NCBI GenBank assembly: GCA_963825765.1
Contig: CAWGUU010000009.1
Span: 310,001 to 374,000 of the forward strand
DNA length: 64,000 nucleotides
Reading direction: 5' to 3'
Source: CAWGUU01 sp963825765
GTDB taxonomy: Bacteria; Actinomycetota; Acidimicrobiia; Acidimicrobiales; AC-14
Part shown: positions 59,478-64,000 of the stretch, piece by piece
Numbering within the stretch: position 1 is the stretch's first letter
Layout: each line of letters opens with the position of its first letter
The notes under the pieces: generated by a model
What the model was told of the DNA's origin: nothing
Seen by the model: the letters and a program-made list of their open reading frames with translations, nothing else
Database searches by the model: none
Program-made: the position numbers and the translations under genes

Positions 59478-60398
59478 TCACGACGACGCAGCGGTCCAGC
59501 ACCGGGCCAGCCCCTCGGCCAGGTCGACCTCGGCCTTCCACCCGAGCAGCTCGCCGGCGAGCGTGGGGTCGCAGAGCCACGACTCCGAGTCCCAGTCACG
59601 GCCCGGATGGATGCCGGTGTCCACCGCGATGGGCCTTCCGCTGACTCGTGCCACCTCGGCCACCAGCGCCTCGTTCGCCACCTGGCGGCCGGTGCCGATG
59701 TTGAGCACCTGGCCGGGTCGGAGGTCGTCGGTCCTCGCAGCCCGGACACAGGCGTCGACCACGTCGTCCACGAACACCCAGTCTCGGCACAGCCCCGGGC
59801 CGGTGAGCGGGAGCGGATGGCCGAGACGGGCCGCCCGCAGTGCGCTGGGCACCAGCCGGGTGGGATGGTCGAGCGGCCCGTACACCTGGAAGGCGCGCAG
59901 GACGGCCGAGCGGACGCCTCGGCGGGCGGCGGCGGCGACGACGAGGCGCGACCCCGCCGCCTTGGTCACGCCGAAGAACCCACGGGGCCGCACCGGGGTG
60001 TGCTCGTCCATGGGGCCCGGGGTGTCCCCGTACTCGGTCGAGGAGCCCAGCCGGACCACCGCCCGGCACCTGTCGCCGACCGCCTCGACCAGCCATTGGG
60101 CGCTGAACCCGTTGACTGCGGCGGTGGTCGCCTTCTCGGCCTCGGTCGCCGACGACCGGGCGGCGGCGAGAAGGAAGGCGACGTCGGGATCGGCCGCCCG
60201 GGTCGCCTCACCGGTGGCGTCGCCGCAGGCCAGATCGACTTCGACCACCTCGACCGCGTCGTCGACGCCGAGCGCCTCGAGCCGCCACGGCGGCGAACCC
60301 GGCCTGGTGGTGCCGACCACCTCCCAGCCGTCGGCGACCAGTCGCGCGACCAGGTGGGCACCGACGAACCCACCGGCCCCGGTGACCAGGGCTTTCAT
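59478..60398 (-). CDS. NAD-dependent epimerase/dehydratase (extended SDR)
   Basis: A 306-residue sugar-nucleotide epimerase/dehydratase: TGAGGFVGAHLVARL (NAD loop), LGSSTEYGDTPGPMDEHTPVRP, and FQVYGPLDHPTRLVPSALR. The catalytic YxxxK reads FGVTK, so the proton-transfer Tyr is Phe; activity may be lost or altered. ATG 60398 overlaps the stop of the (frameshift-corrected) aldolase as ATGA, so these genes form an operon with the GT2 gene. Substrate probably a UDP- or GDP-sugar. Confidence 0.87.
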   Translation of the reverse strand: MKALVTGAGGFVGAHLVARLVADGWEVVGTTRPGSPPWRLEALGVDDAVEVVEVDLACGDATGEATRAADPDVAFLLAAARSSATEAEKATTAAVNGFSAQWLVEAVGDRCRAVVRLGSSTEYGDTPGPMDEHTPVRPRGFFGVTKAAGSRLVVAAAARRGVRSAVLRAFQVYGPLDHPTRLVPSALRAARLGHPLPLTGPGLCRDWVFVDDVVDACVRAARTDDLRPGQVLNIGTGRQVANEALVAEVARVSGRPIAVDTGIHPGRDWDSESWLCDPTLAGELLGWKAEVDLAEGLARCWTAASS

Positions 60399-61259
60399 CC
60401 GACGCGATCCCCGCTGAGGAACGCAACCATCCCTTCCAGCTCGGCTCGGTCGGCGACGACCCGGTCGGGGCGGCGGCGGCGGGCGGTGACGGCGGCAGCC
60501 CGTATTCGTGGCACCTCCACCGCGAGGGTCGCGCTCGGCGGTGTCGGCATGGAACGACCGGCGAAGGAACGTGAACGAGGCGGCGGCGTCGGCCAGCGCG
60601 GCGGCGAGGAGGCGGCAGGGGATCGGGTGACCGCCCTCGGGCACGGTCAGCCCGGCGACCCCGAAGGGCACCCCGTGGCCGGCGGCCACCGCGCTGAGAT
60701 GGTCGACCGTGCCGTCGACGAGGGCCTCGAACAGGCACACCCGGCCCCGGTCGATCATGAGGTCGTTCATGCCGACGTAGACGCGCGACACCGGCCGGCT
60801 GAGCAGCTCCTCGGCCCGCCGCACGGCGTCCGTCGTCTCGATGAGGATGCCCAGTCCGCACCGCCCGGCGACGACCTCCAGGGCGGCGTCGACCTCCTCC
60901 GGCCGCCTGACCATGGGCAGGAGGACCTCGTCTGCTCCGAGGGCCACGGCCAGGTCGATCTCGGCCGGCGCCCAGTCGCCCCAGCCGTTGACCCGGCACA
61001 ACACCCGTCCCGGGGTGGCGTCCCGCACCGCCGCCAGCTGGGCGGGCGTGTCGCCGTTGACCTGGGTGTCGGCGCCGATCTGACGCTGGCGCTTGCCCCG
61101 CCGCTCCCAGTCCACGACCACGCCGGTGGCACCGGCATCCACGACCCGGCGGGCGTACGACGGATCGGCGGAAAAGGCGAAGAGCTCGATGAAGGGAAAC
61201 CTAACAAAAGCTCTATGGCACGCCGCGGTCGACTCGCCCTGGCGCCAGGGGGCTGGCAC
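60395..61259 (-). pseudogene. HpcH/HpaI-type aldolase/citrate lyase family gene, frameshifted near the end
   Basis: The main part encodes an HpcH/HpaI aldolase (FIELFAFSADPSYARRVVDAGATGVVVDWE; LGADEVLLPMVRRPEEVDAAL; ILIETTDAVRRAEELL; YVGMNDLMIDRG), which cleaves or forms 2-keto-acid aldols. Near 60521-60540 the frame changes by one base: the other frame continues ATLAVEVPRIRAAVTARRRRPD and LEGMVAFLSGDRVG to a TGA at 60395 that overlaps the epimerase ATG. As printed the aldolase frame instead runs on into the epimerase frame. The start is also uncertain: GTG 61259 is the only canonical one; TAGGTT lies 7 nt before an in-frame ATC at 61190. Confidence 0.7.
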
Positions 61260-61306
61260 TGGCAGTCTCTGGCGTCCGCGTATCGACGGGCTGGAGGGAG
61301 GGCGCC

Positions 61307-62104
61307 ATGCTGTTCCGAATCAACAGCTTCGCCCTCACCGTCGTGGTGGTGGCCCTGGTCGGCGGGGCCACGGTGGGGGGGATCGCCACCGGCCGGTTCA
61401 TCGAGGAGCGCCGGGGGACGACGAAGGAGTCGGTGGGCGCGGCGCAGGGGGCCCTGCTCGGCTTCGTCGGGCTCCTGCTGGCGTTCGGCATGACGATGGC
61501 CGTCAGCCGCTACGAGTCCCGACGGGTAGCGGTGGTCGACGAGTCCAACGCCATCGGCACCACCTACCTTCGAGCCCAGACGCTGGCCGAGCCCGAGCGC
61601 AGCCAGTCGCTCACCCTCCTCCGCCAGTACACCGACTCCCGCCTGGCGCTGTCGGCGGCGGTTCCCAACACCGTCGCCTTCCGCAAGGCGATCGGCACCT
61701 CCGGGACGATCCAGAACCAGATCTGGGCTCTCGCCGGTGCGGCCCTCGCCAAGGATCCGACCGGATCCGCCACCCGGCTCTACGTCGACAGCCTCAACGA
61801 CATGATCGACATGGATACGGTCCGGGTCGCGACCCTGACCAACCGGGTGCCGGTGACGGTCGTCTACCTCCAGCTGCTCGGTGGAGCGTTCGCCGTCGGG
61901 CTGCTCGCCATGTACCTGGCCATGCTGGGCCGGTCGGTGATCACGGGGATCCTCGCCGCCGCCATGGTCTGCCTCATCCTGCTGGCCATCCTCGACCTGG
62001 ACCGGCCGATACGGGGCGTCGTCAACGTCCCGTCGACCCCCCTCGCCGCCCTCCGCCTGGAGATGGAGCAGCCACCGGCGGCGGCCGCCCGCCCGCCCCG
62101 CTGA
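61307..62104 (+). CDS. DUF4239-like (bestrophin-like) membrane protein
   Basis: A 265-residue protein with two N-terminal helices (FALTVVVVALVGGATVGGIATG; GALLGFVGLLLAFGMTMAV), a helical middle with SRYESRRVAVVDESNAIGTTYLRAQTL, and two C-terminal helices (VVYLQLLGGAFAVGLLAMYLAM; GILAAAMVCLILLAILDLDRP), the layout of DUF4239. Function unknown. ATG 61307 follows GGAGGGAGGG, so it has a leader. Confidence 0.85.
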   Translation: MLFRINSFALTVVVVALVGGATVGGIATGRFIEERRGTTKESVGAAQGALLGFVGLLLAFGMTMAVSRYESRRVAVVDESNAIGTTYLRAQTLAEPERSQSLTLLRQYTDSRLALSAAVPNTVAFRKAIGTSGTIQNQIWALAGAALAKDPTGSATRLYVDSLNDMIDMDTVRVATLTNRVPVTVVYLQLLGGAFAVGLLAMYLAMLGRSVITGILAAAMVCLILLAILDLDRPIRGVVNVPSTPLAALRLEMEQPPAAAARPPR

Positions 62105-62186
62105 CGGGCGCGTCTGGGGGTGTCGGAAGGGGCTATAGGGGTTCCTGCCCAGCATTCGAGGCCTTCGGGGAGCCGATAATGCAGGC

Positions 62187-63137
62187 ATGAGACCACACCC
62201 TTGGACACGGATCGCTCTCGGGTCCACGGCCGTCGTCGGCATCGTGTTCTTCGGCCTGCTGGCGGTGGCCTGCGGGGACGAGCCCATTCCCGGGGCGGAG
62301 GACCAACTCCAGCAGTTCGAGGCCGACCCGGTCGCGACGTTCCGGGCCCCGGGCACGAAGCTCGTCGACGACTCGAAACAGGTGGGCATCGTGCGCTTCA
62401 ACAACGAGGAGACCGAGACGAGGCTCGATCAGGTCTTCTCGGTCACGGGTGACCCGGCGGACGCAGTCGACGCCTACCGCAGCGTGGCCGAGGGCGCCGG
62501 CTGGACGCTCACCTTCGAGGGGTGCTCCCGGTTCGAGCAGGCCACGGGCCTGGCCTACAGCCGGACCGTGGAGGGCCAGGGGATCACCCTGAGCATCCGC
62601 GCCGAGCTCGGGACCGCCCCGGAGTCCAGCCGGCGGAAGGACACGTTGACGGTGTCGTTCACGGTCGGGGGAGAGGACATACACGTGAATGTGGGGCTGC
62701 GCCGGAAGGACGTCGGCTGCCTCACCGGCCTCGACCCCTCGAGCCCCGAAATGGTGCAACCCAAGACCGACCGGGTCACCCCGGAAGCGTTGTGTGCGGC
62801 GGTGAACCTGGAGGGGATCCCCGTCCAGGAGCGGTACCCCTACGGCGAACCCGACGACGGCGAGCCGTCGTCCTGCTCCTTCAATGGCGGTGCCGGCATC
62901 GGCACACTGTTCGCGGTGGGGGAGGCCGGCCTACCGCTGGCGTTCTACCAGGACCGCTCGGTGGCCGATGCCGCGCCCGGCCAGCGCTTCACCTTCGGCG
63001 GCGGCGAAAGCACGGGAGTCTGGTTCATGGGCAGGCACGGCCCGCTGGTGGTGACCAGCCGGTTCGCGCCGCTGGGCCAGTTCGGGCTCAGCCCCGAGCG
63101 GCTCCAGCGCATCGCCGACGACCTGGCCCGCCTGTGA
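62187..63137 (+). CDS. Lipoprotein of unknown family, copy 1
   Basis: A 316-residue lipoprotein: signal peptide with lipobox LAVAC (Cys at about residue 29), then a first half (DPVATFRAPGTKLVDDSKQ; GWTLTFEGCSRFEQATG) and a second half (DRVTPEALCAAVNLEGIPVQERYPYGEP; CSFNGGAGIGTLF). Three to four Cys in the mature part may form disulfides. GATAAT lies 6 nt before ATG 62187, leaderless. A tandem paralogue follows directly. No known family recognised. Confidence 0.75.
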   Translation: MRPHPWTRIALGSTAVVGIVFFGLLAVACGDEPIPGAEDQLQQFEADPVATFRAPGTKLVDDSKQVGIVRFNNEETETRLDQVFSVTGDPADAVDAYRSVAEGAGWTLTFEGCSRFEQATGLAYSRTVEGQGITLSIRAELGTAPESSRRKDTLTVSFTVGGEDIHVNVGLRRKDVGCLTGLDPSSPEMVQPKTDRVTPEALCAAVNLEGIPVQERYPYGEPDDGEPSSCSFNGGAGIGTLFAVGEAGLPLAFYQDRSVADAAPGQRFTFGGGESTGVWFMGRHGPLVVTSRFAPLGQFGLSPERLQRIADDLARL

Positions 63138-64000
63138 GACCCGGACCTCACCTCTAGACGAGGACTGCGGGCGCCGCCGGCATCGTCGTCGTCGGACTCC
63201 TGGCGCCGGCCTGCGGGAACAAGCCCATTCCCGGAGCGTCGGCCCGGCTGGAGCAGTTCGAAGCCGACCCGGTGGCGACATTCAGGGCGCCGGGCACGAA
63301 GCTTCTCGACGACTCGAAGGAATCCAGCATCGAGCGCTGGAACATGGAGCAGACGGAGACGAGGATCGACCAGGTCTTCTCGATGCAACGCGATCCCGCC
63401 GACACGGTGGAGGCCTACAGCACGGTGGCACTGGCAGCCGGCTGGAGGCTCACCTTCGAAGGGTGCTCCCGGGCCGCCCAGGTCACAGGTCGGGCGTTCT
63501 CCCGGGTGGTCAACGGCCAGTCCAGCACCATGAGCATCCGGGCCGAGCTCGGCACGGCGCCGGAGTCCACCCGTCACAAGCCGACGCTGACAGTGTCGAT
63601 CGTCGCCGGCCGCGGCACCGACCCGGTCTACCCGGGAACGCGCCGCAACGATCTCCGCTGCCTGGACGGCCTCGACCCTTCCACCCCCGAGCTGGCCGTG
63701 CCCGAGCTCGACCACGTCACGCCCGAGGCGCTGTGCGCGGCGGTGAACCTGGACGGGATCCAGGGTGTCACCGAACGGGACCCGATGTACGGCGAGCGCG
63801 GCGACAGCTACGGGTCGGCATGCTGGTTCCGTGGCGGCGTCGGCGTCGGGACCACGTTCGAAGTGGCGGAGGCCGGCCAACCGTTGGCGTACTACCAGGA
63901 CCGCAGCTCGGTGGACGCCGCGCCCGGCCAGCCTTTCCTCTTCAGCAACCACGGGCTCTTCGATTTCGACGGCACCGGTGTCTGGGTGCCGAGCGCCCAT
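63134..64000 (+). pseudogene. Lipoprotein copy 2 with in-frame amber codon (partial)
   Basis: A GTG at 63134 overlaps the stop of copy 1 (GTGA). The frame reads VRPGPHL then TAG (63155-63157) then TRTAGAAGIVVVGLLAPACG and onward as a clear paralogue of copy 1 (FEADPVATFRAPGTKLLDDSKE; WRLTFEGCSR; HVTPEALCAAVNLDGI) to the window end. In copy 1 the matching position is a Trp (TGG before ACA CGG), so the TAG looks like a single G-to-A change. No other start precedes the signal peptide core. Inactive unless the stop is a sequence error or read through. Confidence 0.75.

Noticed and set aside
59478..61259. A single fused aldolase-epimerase protein
   Set aside because: The fusion arises from a one-base shift; the other frame gives a normal aldolase end with a TGA overlapping the epimerase ATG.
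62173..62180. GCCGATAA, a perfect sigma-28 -10 element, before lipoprotein copy 1
   Set aside because: No TCAAGTT/TAAA element lies 15-16 bases upstream, and GATAAT fits an ordinary leaderless -10 with a 6-nt gap.

Overview
This is a high-GC (about 70%) actinobacterial chromosome segment with no rRNA, tRNA, CRISPR array, prophage or intact insertion sequence visible. Actinobacterial markers include the block pgsA-like / gcvH / garA / MerR / DUF151 / MerR, which matches the M. tuberculosis Rv1822-Rv1832 neighbourhood, a 13E12 (DUF222-HNH) gene under an actinobacterial LexA box, DUF2516 and DUF4333 proteins, and many genes with a TANNNT -10 box 5-8 nt before the start codon (leaderless transcription). 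I favour a deep actinobacterial lineage such as Acidimicrobiia, but that is inference.

Layout. 0-7.5 kb: a MazEF-type toxin-antitoxin pair cut by the window edge, a BsuPI-domain protein, MmcQ, murJ coupled to a DegT-type aminotransferase, a TPR/CofE-like protein, an EEP hydrolase and twin DUF2516 membrane proteins. 7.5-11 kb: cell-wall genes, namely two CAP-domain paralogues that share a sigma-28-like promoter and leader, and a coiled-coil transglycosylase. 11-20 kb: a VOC/MarR pair, QueA-like + SDR, a two-component system, a repetitive helical protein, thiolase and VOC genes meeting in a 20-bp minisatellite, and a frameshifted mobA-DUF6457 gene. 20.7-27 kb: phospholipid and sugar-nucleotide genes, then gcvH, garA, ftsR-like merR, hpt and DUF151.

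27-32 kb: a tightly coupled three-gene operon (acyl-CoA-dehydrogenase-like flavoprotein, signal-less periplasmic-binding-protein-like protein, TusA-like/diiron fusion) followed by a decayed sulfate ABC transporter. 32-38 kb: a MerR-nuclease fusion, an inositol-monophosphatase-family gene and gcvT-gcvPA-gcvPB. 38-47 kb: DUF3048 lipoprotein, YibE/F, SRAP protein, mtnA, anti-sigma/ECF sigma divergent from a cupredoxin lipoprotein, an Asp-rich pentapeptide-repeat ORF next to a JmjC oxygenase, and an AI-2E family permease. 47-56 kb: small membrane proteins, a frameshifted methyltransferase, a pseudo-metzincin, a second two-component system, a secreted metalloprotease, the SOS-linked HNH gene, DUF4333 and DUF3592 proteins. 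56-64 kb: an MPI/SCP2-type protein, DoxX, GT39-like, GT2, epimerase and aldolase glycan genes, a DUF4239-like protein and tandem duplicated lipoproteins, the second carrying an amber codon in its signal peptide.

An unusual number of otherwise conserved genes carry single-base frameshifts or a nonsense codon. Either the source assembly has indel errors or this region is decaying; raw reads would decide.
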